Assembly (NCBI GenBank): GCA_959602875.1
Contig: CAUGVQ010000022.1
Coordinates: 1-25,085, forward strand
Direction of reading: 5' to 3'
DNA from: an uncultured Collinsella sp.
GTDB lineage: Bacteria; Actinomycetota; Coriobacteriia; Coriobacteriales; Coriobacteriaceae
DNA length: 25,085 nucleotides
This document shows, one piece after another, positions 1-7,997 of this stretch. Every line of letters starts with the position of its first letter. Position 1 is the stretch's first letter. A program made the position numbers and the translations under genes. The notes under the pieces were generated by a model. The model saw nothing but the letters and a program-made list of their open reading frames with translations, was not told the origin of the DNA and did not search any database.

Positions 1-1213
1 AGAAGTCCACGTCCACGTCGTTATAGACGCACTCGAGGAGCTTCTCCATCTCCTCAGGCGTGGGTTGACGCGGGTTGGAACCAGTGCAGGCGTCGCCAAT
101 GGCGTCGACGGCAACGCGGGCACGCTTCTCCTCGAACTCGGCGTAGTCAATCACCGACTCGTCTGCCTTCACGCCGCCGGGGCCGTAGTTCTTGATGCCC
201 TGCGGGATGTCGAGCTTGTCATTGAGGTCGCGGATGCACTGGACAAGGGAGGCCACGAGCTCGTCCTCGGTCTCGCCGGCGAGGTGCAGCACCTCGCGCG
301 CGATGTAGGCGTAGCGGCTTTTGGCGCGCGCATCCTTGGCATTGAACTGGATGACCTTGCCGAGGTACATAGCGTTGGCGCAACCGTGGATGATGTGATC
401 GCCCGTAAAGGCGGCGCCGGTCTTGTGCGCCATGGAGTGCACGATGCCCAGAAGACCGCTCGAAAACGCGATGCCGGCGATGCACTGTGCCTCGTGCATG
501 TGCTGGCGCGCCTCGTGATCACCCTCGTAGGACTTGGGCAGCCACGCGACGATCTCGCGGATGGCATGCAGCGCGTTGGCGTCGGTGAACATGGAGCCCG
601 CGGTGGAGACGTAGGCCTCAATAGCGTGGGTGAGCGCGTCCATGCCGGTATGTGCGCAGAGCTTCTTGGGCATGGTGTAGGTGAGCTCGGGGTCGACGAT
701 GGCCACATCGGGCGTGATGTTGAAGTCGGCGAGCGGGTACTTGATGCCCTTCTCGTAATCGGTGATGACGGAGAACGCCGTCACCTCCGTCGCCGTGCCG
801 GAGGTGGAGGCGATGGCGCAGAAACGCGCCTTGGTGCGGAGCTCCGGGAAGCTGAACGGAACGATGGCCTCCTCAAAGGTCTCGTTCGGGTACTCGTAGA
901 AGAGCCACATCGCCTTAGCGGCGTCAATGGGGCTGCCGCCGCCGATGCCGATAATCCAATCGGGCTGGAAGGCCTCCATGGCCTTGGCACCGCGCATCAC
1001 GGTGTCGACCGACGGGTCGGACTCGACGCCCTCAAAGATCTCGACCTCAAACCCAGCCTCTTTGAGGTCTGCCTCAACGTCCTGCAAAAAGCCGCCGCGG
1101 CGCATGGAGCCGCCGCCGGTGACGATCATGGCACGCTTGCCTTTGAGGTTTTTCACCTCATGACGAGCGCCCTCGCCAAAATACAAGTCACGCGGGTTGG
1201 TAAAACGTCCCAT
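1..1213 (-). CDS. Iron-containing alcohol dehydrogenase (C-terminus cut by window edge)
   Basis: Group III metal-dependent alcohol dehydrogenase that would interconvert alcohols and aldehydes with NAD(P)H in the cytosol; fermentative butanol-dehydrogenase-like enzymes are the nearest type I recognise. 404 codons are inside the window and the 3' end is missing. Start ATG at 1213 follows a strong AAGGAGG site. Visible: nucleotide-binding GGGSPIDAAK at residues 91-100, and the metal ligands D192 and H196 in GMDALTHAIEAY, then H259 (HSMAH) and H273 (GDHIIHG), spaced as in the family (second pair 14 apart). The gene is divergent from the NusG-II protein and shares an intergenic promoter region with it. 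Substrate cannot be told from sequence. Confidence 0.93.
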   Translation of the reverse strand, partial: MGRFTNPRDLYFGEGARHEVKNLKGKRAMIVTGGGSMRRGGFLQDVEADLKEAGFEVEIFEGVESDPSVDTVMRGAKAMEAFQPDWIIGIGGGSPIDAAKAMWLFYEYPNETFEEAIVPFSFPELRTKARFCAIASTSGTATEVTAFSVITDYEKGIKYPLADFNITPDVAIVDPELTYTMPKKLCAHTGMDALTHAIEAYVSTAGSMFTDANALHAIREIVAWLPKSYEGDHEARQHMHEAQCIAGIAFSSGLLGIVHSMAHKTGAAFTGDHIIHGCANAMYLGKVIQFNAKDARAKSRYAYIAREVLHLAGETEDELVASLVQCIRDLNDKLDIPQGIKNYGPGGVKADESVIDYAEFEEKRARVAVDAIGDACTGSNPRQPTPEEMEKLLECVYNDVDVDF

Positions 1214-1291
1214 GGGAACCTCCTTGCCGATGCCCGGCCGAACCGCGGCATCCCTCGTAGCGCGCCGGCCGTCCAAGGGCCGTCGCTGCCG

Positions 1292-1316
1292 AGCCCCGCA
1301 CCTGCGCAGGGCTTTT
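1292..1316 (+). terminator. Possible hairpin with short T-run in the adh leader
   Basis: AGCCC and GGGCT arms with further partial pairing enclose a small loop, and TTTT follows on the + strand (1313-1316). No + strand gene lies upstream, so a normal terminator role is doubtful. On the - strand it falls in the untranslated leader of the alcohol dehydrogenase, where it could be an RNA structure. Confidence 0.2.
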
Positions 1317-1323
1317 GTTAGGG

Positions 1324-1386
1324 ATTGTACCGTCGGCGCGCCTTCTCTATGCGGTTTTGAAGCTTAAGGTTTGATACGGGTACTAT
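1324..1386. promoter_or_regulatory. Divergent promoter region (adh / NusG-II gene)
   Basis: On the + strand TTGAAG (1357-1362) and TACTAT (1381-1386) are separated by 18 bp and would give a leader of about 40 nt for the gene at 1432. On the - strand a TACAAT -10-like hexamer lies at 1329-1324, about 110 nt before the alcohol dehydrogenase start; no good -35 is seen for it. Confidence 0.4.
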
Positions 1387-1431
1387 GGATGGCAGCAAAT
1401 TGATGACGGTAAGGCATTTTGGGGAGGAACC

Positions 1432-1815
1432 GTGGCCAAACTCAAGCCGGGAGATCGCGTGCTCATCGCCGTGGCGGCGCTCGCCGCAGCGGGCGCCCTC
1501 GCCTGGCTTGCCGTAACCGCGCTCGCACCCGCGCCTGCGCAAGATACGCTCACGGTCGTCTGCCAGACACGCGAGGGCTTCTATCGCGCCGACCCTTTGA
1601 ACGCTGAGGTCACCTATACCGTAGAAACCTCCGAGGGCACCAATGACGTAGCCCTCTCGGGAGGCAAGGTGGATGTTGTGCGGGCGGACTGCAACAACCA
1701 GGTCTGTGTTGAACACGACCCCATTGCCTCTGCCGGCGAACAGATCGTGTGTCTGCCCCACGGTATGGTGATTGAAGTCGTAGAGGACGAATCCGACGCC
1801 GCCCAACTCATGTAG
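1432..1815 (+). CDS. NusG domain II-containing membrane-anchored protein
   Basis: 127-aa protein with one N-terminal hydrophobic segment (about residues 8-32) and a C-terminal domain that matches the stand-alone NusG domain II family. The signature is DCNNQVCVEHDP (residues 86-97) followed by GEQIVCLPHGMVIEV (102-116), with cysteines C87, C92 and C107. In this family the small beta domain sits outside the membrane; its function is not established. Start is GTG at 1432, seven bases after GGGGAGG. It is the first gene of a co-directional run towards the tandem repeat proteins, but a 126-bp gap to the next start leaves co-transcription open. Confidence 0.8.
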   Translation: MAKLKPGDRVLIAVAALAAAGALAWLAVTALAPAPAQDTLTVVCQTREGFYRADPLNAEVTYTVETSEGTNDVALSGGKVDVVRADCNNQVCVEHDPIASAGEQIVCLPHGMVIEVVEDESDAAQLM

Positions 1816-1941
1816 CAGCACCGTTCCCGTGAACCTTCACGAAGCGCGTACACTGGTGTGGTACGCTATCCGATTCACGGGATCCAAGCCGCGCTGCACC
1901 TTGCTGCGTGTCCCGCTAAAACGAATCTGAAGGGAGGCGCC

Positions 1942-3024
1942 GTGGCGTTCGACCCCATACAAGAAGATTGCCTGCGCCTCACCCTCGAGACGCTTCGCCG
2001 TGAGCACATCTATCCGTTGGAAAACGAGGCCGTTGTCCAGCGCTGCATGGACGCCTACCATAGCGACCCCGCACAGCTCATCGTGCACGACCGCGACCGC
2101 TCCTTCCATCTGGTTGCCGCGGCGACGGAGGCCGTCGACTACCGCGCTCCCTTTATTGCCGACGACGCGGAGGCCGAGCGCGTAACCGTACAGGCCGAGC
2201 ACCAGCTCCAAGAGGCCTGCGAGCTCGAACCCGGCAACTGGGACGCAAAGCGCATGCTCGCCGCCCTTAGCGCGGCGTCCAACGACGAGTACGTCGCCTA
2301 CCTGATCGAGCACCGCCCCGAGGTGGAGCGCGACCTTGCGCGCATGCGCGCCGAGGCGACCGACCCCTACGACCGCGAGTTTGCCCTCGACCTCGGGCAG
2401 CGCCCCTACCTGCGCTGGCTCGGAGCGCTTGCCAGCCACGCGCTCATTGCGGGCAAATACCGCCTCGCACTTACCTGTGCCGAGGACTGCCTCAAGGCGG
2501 CTCCCGACGACCCGGGTGAGGTGCGCCACACCGCCGAGCTCGCCCTCGCCAAACTCGAGGCAACGCGCGAGGAGCTCGCCCAATTCAGGCGCACGCACGC
2601 TGCCGCCTACCTGCCGCCCATACCGTTTAGGCGCCGTCAGGCAAAGCCAGAGCGCACTCTGGATGCATGGTCAATCATCGCCGAGCTCACCTGCGCCTAC
2701 CACGACCTCGACTTTGCTGGCGCAACAAGGTCGTTGCGCACGCTTATGAAGACGTATCCGCGCAGCGCTCAGCCCCTTTACTACCAAGCAGAGTTTCCCG
2801 AGGGCGTCTTTGCGCGCGTGCACGTGCTGCCCGGCAGCGAGGACGAGCTGATCTTGGCGCTCTCGGAGGCCACGCCGCTTCTGCAGGAGGGGCTCGGCGC
2901 GCCCGACAACGCCTCGCTCGCCACGTGGATCGCCACTCACCCGCTCGTGCAGGAGGAGCTCTCCTCACTCGACGTGCCAACGCCAGGGGTGGTGCGCCGC
3001 GGGCGCCCCGGGGGCGATAACTGA
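1942..3024 (+). CDS. Uncharacterised helical-repeat (TPR-like) protein, paralog 1
   Basis: I do not recognise a named family. The 360-aa product is soluble, alpha-helical and acidic, with helix-turn-helix pairs that look like degenerate tetratricopeptide repeats, best seen at residues 156-210 (LRWLGALASHALIAGKYRLA, then an AEL-ALAKLE helix). I choose the GTG at 1942 because AGGGAGG lies just upstream; an in-frame GTG at 1858 lacks a ribosome site. Its TGA overlaps the ATG of the next gene (TGATG at 3022-3026), so translation is probably coupled. The product aligns by eye with the downstream protein in the central repeat region and at the C-terminal LATWIA/FAAWAE motif, so the two are tandem paralogs. 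TPR-like proteins usually act as protein-binding scaffolds; the partner is unknown. Confidence 0.75.
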   Translation: MAFDPIQEDCLRLTLETLRREHIYPLENEAVVQRCMDAYHSDPAQLIVHDRDRSFHLVAAATEAVDYRAPFIADDAEAERVTVQAEHQLQEACELEPGNWDAKRMLAALSAASNDEYVAYLIEHRPEVERDLARMRAEATDPYDREFALDLGQRPYLRWLGALASHALIAGKYRLALTCAEDCLKAAPDDPGEVRHTAELALAKLEATREELAQFRRTHAAAYLPPIPFRRRQAKPERTLDAWSIIAELTCAYHDLDFAGATRSLRTLMKTYPRSAQPLYYQAEFPEGVFARVHVLPGSEDELILALSEATPLLQEGLGAPDNASLATWIATHPLVQEELSSLDVPTPGVVRRGRPGGDN

Positions 3025-4076
3025 TGGACCCGCGCGCCTATCTTAGCGCCTACCTCGAGCGCCGCTATCTTGTCGCACATCCCGACCTCACGCCCGCGGC
3101 CCGCGCGCTTGTCCACGACGACATCGCCGCTCGGCCCGAGAAGTACGCAACCGAGCCCCATGCACAGGCGCTGCTTGCCTACATGCAGACGCACGAACGC
3201 ATGCGAAAGCACATGGCAGATATGGAGGACCTGCCCGACGAGGAGTTTGAGCGCCGGCGCGCCCAGCTCTTTGGCGAGTCGCGCATCGCGTTTGCCCATA
3301 TTGCCGAGCGCGATCGCCTGTGCATCGACGCGCAGCTCTGCACCATCATGCTCGCCGACGTGCCCCTGGACAGCGCCCTTGCGGACCTCCTCAAGCTCGA
3401 GGGCACGGTGCGCGCACACCTTGCCGCTAACGTCCGGGGCTTTGACCTCGAGGCCCCGCACTACTGGTCGGCGGCCTCACTTGAGGAGCTCGGCATGAGC
3501 GCTGCGGAGCGCACGGCAAGCGAGCCGGAGGTCGTGGGCTGGCTGCATACGCTCGAGGCGCTCTCGAGCCTTTGCCTTGCAAGCGCGCGCTACCGCGTGG
3601 CGCTCTCCTATGCGCGCATGGTGCGCGCGGCAACAGGCTATCCCAACCATGCCGAGGGCACGATCTTGCTCGCCCTCGCCCGCCTTGAGGACGAAGAGGG
3701 CTTCTTCTCCTTTGTGCACGAGCTCGAGGGGGCGGGGCCGGCGGCCGATGGCCTTGCGGTTGACGACTCGCCCTGGTACCTCCTTGCGCGCACGATCCTG
3801 CTCTACAAGCTCGATAAACAGCGCGCCGCCAAACGTGCGCTGCGCGATTTTGCCGCACGCTGCGACGGTGGGGCGTTCTTTTTGCTCAACCCCACCTACC
3901 TCGACCCGTACCTGCCCGTGCGCCCCGCGCCCACCACTTCGTGGGACCTCACTCACCAAGCCGTTTGGGAGGCAGATGGCATCATCGCGGACACGCCGGA
4001 TTTTGCCGCGTGGGCAGAGGGCGTCGAGGGCATCTTTGACAGCTCGGAGTCCTTCGCCGCACGCAACGGCTTCTAG
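3024..4076 (+). CDS. Uncharacterised helical-repeat (TPR-like) protein, paralog 2
   Basis: 350-aa soluble helical protein of no family I can name, starting at an ATG that overlaps the TGA of the gene before it. Residues 172-225 (GWLHTLEALSSLCLASARYR onward, then ILLALARLEDEE) match residues 159-210 of the upstream protein in pattern. So do RLCIDAQL (residues 99-106) and the closing segment near DFAAWAEG. No signal peptide, membrane segment or catalytic motif is visible. The TGATG junction implies equal translation of both paralogs, which fits a hetero-oligomeric scaffold, but that is inference. The stop at 4074-4076 is followed by 129 bp before the SlyD-like gene. Confidence 0.75.
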   Translation: MDPRAYLSAYLERRYLVAHPDLTPAARALVHDDIAARPEKYATEPHAQALLAYMQTHERMRKHMADMEDLPDEEFERRRAQLFGESRIAFAHIAERDRLCIDAQLCTIMLADVPLDSALADLLKLEGTVRAHLAANVRGFDLEAPHYWSAASLEELGMSAAERTASEPEVVGWLHTLEALSSLCLASARYRVALSYARMVRAATGYPNHAEGTILLALARLEDEEGFFSFVHELEGAGPAADGLAVDDSPWYLLARTILLYKLDKQRAAKRALRDFAARCDGGAFFLLNPTYLDPYLPVRPAPTTSWDLTHQAVWEADGIIADTPDFAAWAEGVEGIFDSSESFAARNGF

Positions 4077-4205
4077 TGCAACCTCGTCCGTCGCACACCG
4101 CGGCCCCACCTCATGCGGCGCGATGCCCCGGTCCTCGCGCAGAGAAGCCCTGCTTTGGGCTATAGTGAATGGGTTACCGACACTGATTTGCAACCGAGGA
4201 GCACG

Positions 4206-4667
4206 ATGGCGAACTTCTCCCTTACCAACAAAGTGACCGTCCACTACACCGGGCGGTTTGAGGACGGCGGGGTCTTTGACACCACCGAGGGCCGCACGCC
4301 GCTCACCTATATCGAAGGCGCCCACGAGGTCGTCCCCGGCTTTGAGGCTGCCGTCGCCGGCATGATGCCCGGCGAGAAGAAGACAGTCACGCTTGAGCCG
4401 CGCGAGGCCTACGGAGAGCGTCGGCCTGAGCTCCTCTACACCATGCCGACGGTCGAGATTCCCAACTACGATGACCTTGTGGTGGGCCAGCTCATCTACC
4501 TCATGAACGGCGAAGGCGAGCAGCGGCTTGCCCGCGTCGTGCGCGTTCAGGATGACGGCGAGACCGTGTTTGACTTCAACCACCCCATGGCCGGCTGCAA
4601 GCTCATCTTTGACCTCGAGCTCATCTCGCGCGAGCCCGTTGACGGAAAGGACGACCCCCATGCATAA
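4206..4667 (+). CDS. slyD: FKBP-type peptidyl-prolyl cis-trans isomerase, SlyD-like
   Basis: Cytosolic prolyl isomerase and chaperone of the SlyD type, 153 aa. The N-terminal FKBP half is clear: VTVHYTGRFEDGGVFDTT (from residue 10), then the PGFEAAVAGMMPGEKKTVTL stretch and PREAYGER. An insert-in-flap domain follows, with the chain returning to FKBP fold at FDFNHPMAGCKLIFDLEL. The histidine- and cysteine-rich metal-binding tail of E. coli SlyD is absent, so a nickel role is unlikely. Start is ATG 4206 with GAGGAG at 4197-4202; in-frame codons from 4113 lack a ribosome site. Its 3' end overlaps the start of the next gene by 8 bp, so the two are probably translated from one message. Confidence 0.92.
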   Translation: MANFSLTNKVTVHYTGRFEDGGVFDTTEGRTPLTYIEGAHEVVPGFEAAVAGMMPGEKKTVTLEPREAYGERRPELLYTMPTVEIPNYDDLVVGQLIYLMNGEGEQRLARVVRVQDDGETVFDFNHPMAGCKLIFDLELISREPVDGKDDPHA

Positions 4668-5445
4668 GCCCCAGACGGGCATTGCCTGCCCAGGATGTCC
4701 CCATCGTGCGGCCTTTGTTGTGGTGAAAGACGCCGTTGGCCGCGGGCGGGGGCGCGTGTTCTGTGGAGACGCCGGTTGCGCCGCCGTGGGTCCTCTGCAC
4801 CCGGCTGCAACCACCTGCCCCGGGGGCGAGGCGGCGCTGCTTCCCCGCTACCGCCAGCAGGTTCCCACTGGCGACGAAGATACGCCCGCTCGCGTTTGCG
4901 CGCACTTTGTGACCGACCGCGCGCTTTTGACAGACGACGCCGCCACGTCGCTCGATCATTTGGCTCGTGAGGGCGAGACGGTACTGCTTGCGGTGCTCGC
5001 CTCGAGCAAGGCCTCGCTTGCCGAGGGCGCGCTCGCCACCCTCGCCGACCGCGCCCGCTCACTCGGCTGCACCGACGTGCGTGCGCTCGATCCCTTTGAC
5101 ACGCTTGCGAGCTCGGGCGCTGTGTTTGAGGCGCTCGATACGCCCGGCGTGCATGCCCTCATCTTCGCCTCGCCCTGCGCCCAGCTCATGCGCGACGCCT
5201 TTGAGCCCGCCGAGGTGAACACCTTTGCCTGCATGGGTTGCCAACGCTGCAACCAGATAACCGGATGCCCGGCGCTCTCGTTCACGCCGCCTACCTGCAC
5301 CATCGATGCAGACGCTTGCGCCGGCTGCGACCTCTGCGCCGATTACTGCCGCACGCACACCATCCTCTCGGCACGCCAGCGGCTCTCCCCCGCCGAGCGC
5401 CATGCGGCCCGCATCGCCGCCGCCCTCGGTGAGGCGAACGCGTAG
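4660..5445 (+). CDS. Truncated IorA-like protein: degenerate TPP domain plus 2x[4Fe-4S] ferredoxin
   Basis: 261-aa protein resembling only the C-terminal half of indolepyruvate:ferredoxin oxidoreductase alpha subunit (IorA). In order: CPGCPHRAAF (residues 10-19) and GDAGC (36-40), which correspond to the start of the IorA thiamine-diphosphate domain; a Rossmann-like middle (105-173) ending in VRALDPFD and ASPC as IorA does; then C191/C194/C197/C203 (with the IorA-type GCPAL) and C220/C223/C226/C230, two [4Fe-4S] sets. Missing are the roughly 350-residue N-terminal half and the family GDSTFF-type TPP/Mg motif, replaced here by TDRALL. Catalysis as a keto-acid oxidoreductase is therefore unlikely; an electron-transfer or assembly role is a guess. 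Start ATG 4660 follows GGAAAGG and overlaps the SlyD-like stop. No iorB is in the window. Confidence 0.75.
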   Translation: MHKPQTGIACPGCPHRAAFVVVKDAVGRGRGRVFCGDAGCAAVGPLHPAATTCPGGEAALLPRYRQQVPTGDEDTPARVCAHFVTDRALLTDDAATSLDHLAREGETVLLAVLASSKASLAEGALATLADRARSLGCTDVRALDPFDTLASSGAVFEALDTPGVHALIFASPCAQLMRDAFEPAEVNTFACMGCQRCNQITGCPALSFTPPTCTIDADACAGCDLCADYCRTHTILSARQRLSPAERHAARIAAALGEANA

Positions 5446-5460
5446 GTTCGATCGCCGCGC

Positions 5461-5488
5461 TTGCCCTGTTCGCACGCTCTGGTATACT
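5461..5488 (+). promoter_or_regulatory. Promoter of tRNA-Glu
   Basis: TTGCCC (5461-5466) and TATACT (5483-5488) are 16 bp apart and end 10 bp before the tRNA. This is one of the best sigma-70-type promoters in the window. Confidence 0.65.
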
Positions 5489-5498
5489 CAGATTTCCT

Positions 5499-5572
5499 GT
5501 CCCCATCGTCTAGCGGCCTAGGACGCCACCCTTTCAAGGTGGATATCGCGGGTTCGAATCCCGCTGGGGGCA
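5499..5572 (+). tRNA. tRNA-Glu (anticodon UUC)
   Basis: Full cloverleaf of 74 nt. Acceptor GTCCCCA (5499-5505) pairs with TGGGGGC (5565-5571) with one T-G pair; D stem GTCT/GGAC; anticodon stem CCACC/GGTGG with loop CTTTCAA and anticodon TTC at 5533-5535; variable ATATC; T stem GCGGG/CCCGC with loop TTCGAAT. Discriminator is A at 5572. CCA is not encoded (ACCC follows). Confidence 0.97.
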
Positions 5573-5584
5573 CCCTCGACGTTC

Positions 5585-5619
5585 AGCGCCCGGTCGCCTT
5601 CTTGGTGAGCGGGCGCTTT
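5585..5619 (+). terminator. Terminator after tRNA-Glu
   Basis: AGCGCCCG (5585-5592) pairs perfectly with CGGGCGCT (5610-5617), and the loop can extend the stem with TCGCC/GGTGA. The T-run is short (TTT). It lies 12 bp after the tRNA. Confidence 0.65.
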
Positions 5620-5637
5620 GCTATCTGCATCGCATAG

Positions 5638-5677
5638 CGGACAGTCGGTAGACAAGCGCGTAAGATAAAGCTGTCTA
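5638..5677 (+). promoter_or_regulatory. Possible promoter with overlapping inverted repeat (upstream of the 744-aa membrane protein)
   Basis: CGGACA (5638-5643) and TAAGAT (5661-5666) are 17 bp apart. TAGACA (5649-5654) and TGTCTA (5672-5677) form a perfect 6-bp inverted repeat whose arms flank the -10, the usual place for a repressor site. The start codon is about 75 nt downstream. The -35 is poor, so this is tentative. Confidence 0.35.
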
Positions 5678-5746
5678 GCGGAAACGGTGCCGCAATGCGC
5701 TGCGCGACCTCGGTGCAACCGTATCTTGCTGGGACGGAGGTTTGAT

Positions 5747-7981
5747 ATGGGTAATCTGCCAATCATCGGGACCGTATTAGGCACGGCAGCGGCGCTCGCG
5801 ATAGTTGCCGGAGCGGTGTATCTCTTGCATGACCGACTCGATCACGGCAGGCGGCCGCGGGTGTTTGTCGCCACGTTCATCGCCGTCGCCCTCATCTGCT
5901 TTGCCAAGCAGCTCCTGTTTGAGACCGATGCCGCCGGCGCCAGCCTCCTCTCCTCGTTTGCCACCTCGGCAACCGCCGCGCTCACCTCGCTCGGCATGGC
6001 GGGGGCGGCGTTTCTGGGCGGAAACGGCTTTGCCCTCTTTCCCGATGCGGCAGGGGACGCCGCTGGCCTCGCCTGGATTGCCGCCAACCCGGGGCATTTT
6101 GCCTTGCACGCCCTTTTTGAGCTCGGCAACCTCCTGTCGCTCGCCCTTACCGCGGAATTCGCGCTCACGCTGTTCACCGGCTTCTCGACGCACCTGAGCC
6201 TTACGCAGGGGCACTTTGGAGACGTCCTCATCGTGCACGCGAGTGAACCCATGGCGGTACATGCCGAACGCTTTATCAACGGCGCTAGCGAGAGCGCAAC
6301 GTCCGTCCCGCCCGCCATCATCTTCCGCTTAAGCGGGGACGACTCCTCCCACGCGACCTGGCGCATCTCCGCCGCTGGCCATACCGAGGCAACTGATCGC
6401 GAGCGCGCCTTGCAAGAACTCGCCTCCATCGCACGTCATCTTGGTAAAGCGCCCGGCAAGACGCAGAAGCGCGGGCGTGAGCGGTCGATATACATCGCCG
6501 TTTTTCGCAATGGACGCGTCACCGTTGCGCTCTATCGTCCCGACCGTGCCGCCTCTTGGCGCGACGAGGACTGGGAGCGCGCCCTTGACGGCGCGGAACC
6601 CGCGAGCGATGCGCCCAGCAGTCCGAGCGGCATCGACAACCCCTCTGACCTCTATTCCTATAGCGTCGAGGAAATCAGGGTGCGACAGCTCGTCCGCCAG
6701 CTCCTGCCACCGCAGGGCGCCGATATTGGCATCGGCACTCGCCCTCTCACGGCTATGGTCATGGGCAACGATGTCGAGCGCATGGTGCTCACCATCGTCT
6801 ATCTGGTACGCAACGGTCAGGCGCTTTTGGTGGGCGACGACCTCACCGCACAACCCCGTCAGCCCCATATCACCATCGCGAGCGCCAAGGCTGGCCGCAT
6901 CGAGCGCCGCCTCAGGCGCGCGTACCCCGCGCTCTTCCCCGATAGCCTTGATGCTGCCACCGTCTCGAGCGAATCCACTGAACGACTGGCGCGCCTCACG
7001 CCACCAGCCACGCTTGCGTTCTTCTCCAGCAAGCTCGACATGATCGAGCAGACACCGCTTGATGCCGACGGCGTCACACTGGTGATCAACACCGAGCCGG
7101 ACGAAGGGCGCGCACCCTCGCAGCGCGAGGTCTGGCACCGCACGCTCGAGCGGCGCTGCCCGGCCATAAGACCGGTATACGTGCAGTTTGACGAGTCGGA
7201 ACGCCCCGGCTTTGTGTGGGAGAACAGCTACGGCGGGCGCGAGCGCGCGCATGCCGAGGACCTCAAGCGTGTTCTCATCTACGGAAGCACCGCCGACTGC
7301 ATGCAATCGAGTCTGGTGCTCCACCGCTCCATCGACCGCCGTGCCATGATGGTGAACCTCCGTTACGCGGATAGCTCCGCTAAGCCCGATCTGTTCGACG
7401 ACGCCGCCAACGAGCCTTATCTTTCGCGCGCGCAAGACGCCTGGGACGACCCCGCGCTCACCCTCTACGACCGCGAATCGAGCCGTGCCACCGCCGACTT
7501 CATTGGTGCGGAGCGCCTATTCTGGAACGAGCAGGCACATGCTCTTGCCGCCCGCAGCGGGCGTGACGTGCTCACCGACGAGGACCGTGCCGTCCTGCGG
7601 GACCTCGTTGGCCAGCTCGAGCATCTTCGTTGGAACGCATACATGGTGACCTCGGGCTACATCACGCGGTCGTGGGACGACCTGGCTCAAGACTTTGCGA
7701 CGGCGTACCGCGCCTACCTCCACGAGGGCGGCGACCCGAACGACGGTGGCGCTGTCAAATCGCTGGTAAAGAGCACGATTCGCGATAAGCACCTCAAACG
7801 CCACGTCGCCCTTGTCGATTGGGAGTTCCTGCCGCTTGTAGACAAGGCGATAGCAAGCATCGCCGACACGTCGGAGAGCGAACGTGTCCTCTCGCAGGCA
7901 GGCGTCCTCACGTGGGTTCGGTCTCGCTGCAATCAGCAGTCGGACCGCAACATCGCGGACCAGTTCATCACCGTGGACTAG
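5747..7981 (+). CDS. Four-TM membrane protein with large cytosolic part and possible RyR-like C-terminal domain
   Basis: 744 aa. About four hydrophobic segments occupy residues 5-27, 38-56, 70-92 and 117-146. A short Rossmann-like strand follows (GDVLIVHASEP, 158-168), reminiscent of NAD-binding domains in potassium-channel regulators, then about 450 residues I cannot assign, including RVLIYGSTADCM and LYDRESSRATADFI. Near the C-terminus EHLRWNAYMVTSGY (625-638) and KHLKRHVALVDWEFLPL (about 682-698) resemble the bacterial ryanodine-receptor-like (RyR) repeat, in which an E-H-x-x-R-W helix and an H-x-x-LVxWE strand recur. The match is partial. Start ATG 5747 follows GGACGGAGG; an in-frame GTG at 5687 has no such site. 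It follows tRNA-Glu and ends 16 bp from a convergent regulator gene. Role unknown; a membrane sensor is a guess. Confidence 0.7.
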   Translation: MGNLPIIGTVLGTAAALAIVAGAVYLLHDRLDHGRRPRVFVATFIAVALICFAKQLLFETDAAGASLLSSFATSATAALTSLGMAGAAFLGGNGFALFPDAAGDAAGLAWIAANPGHFALHALFELGNLLSLALTAEFALTLFTGFSTHLSLTQGHFGDVLIVHASEPMAVHAERFINGASESATSVPPAIIFRLSGDDSSHATWRISAAGHTEATDRERALQELASIARHLGKAPGKTQKRGRERSIYIAVFRNGRVTVALYRPDRAASWRDEDWERALDGAEPASDAPSSPSGIDNPSDLYSYSVEEIRVRQLVRQLLPPQGADIGIGTRPLTAMVMGNDVERMVLTIVYLVRNGQALLVGDDLTAQPRQPHITIASAKAGRIERRLRRAYPALFPDSLDAATVSSESTERLARLTPPATLAFFSSKLDMIEQTPLDADGVTLVINTEPDEGRAPSQREVWHRTLERRCPAIRPVYVQFDESERPGFVWENSYGGRERAHAEDLKRVLIYGSTADCMQSSLVLHRSIDRRAMMVNLRYADSSAKPDLFDDAANEPYLSRAQDAWDDPALTLYDRESSRATADFIGAERLFWNEQAHALAARSGRDVLTDEDRAVLRDLVGQLEHLRWNAYMVTSGYITRSWDDLAQDFATAYRAYLHEGGDPNDGGAVKSLVKSTIRDKHLKRHVALVDWEFLPLVDKAIASIADTSESERVLSQAGVLTWVRSRCNQQSDRNIADQFITVD

Positions 7982-7997
7982 CGCGCTCCTCTCGCGC

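Noticed and set aside
65..1321. Open frame of 418 codons on the + strand
   Set aside because: Shadow of the alcohol dehydrogenase on the - strand, which has the full metal and nucleotide motifs.
3477..4814. Open frame of 445 codons on the - strand
   Set aside because: Crosses the SlyD-like and helical-repeat genes antisense, with no motif or ribosome site.
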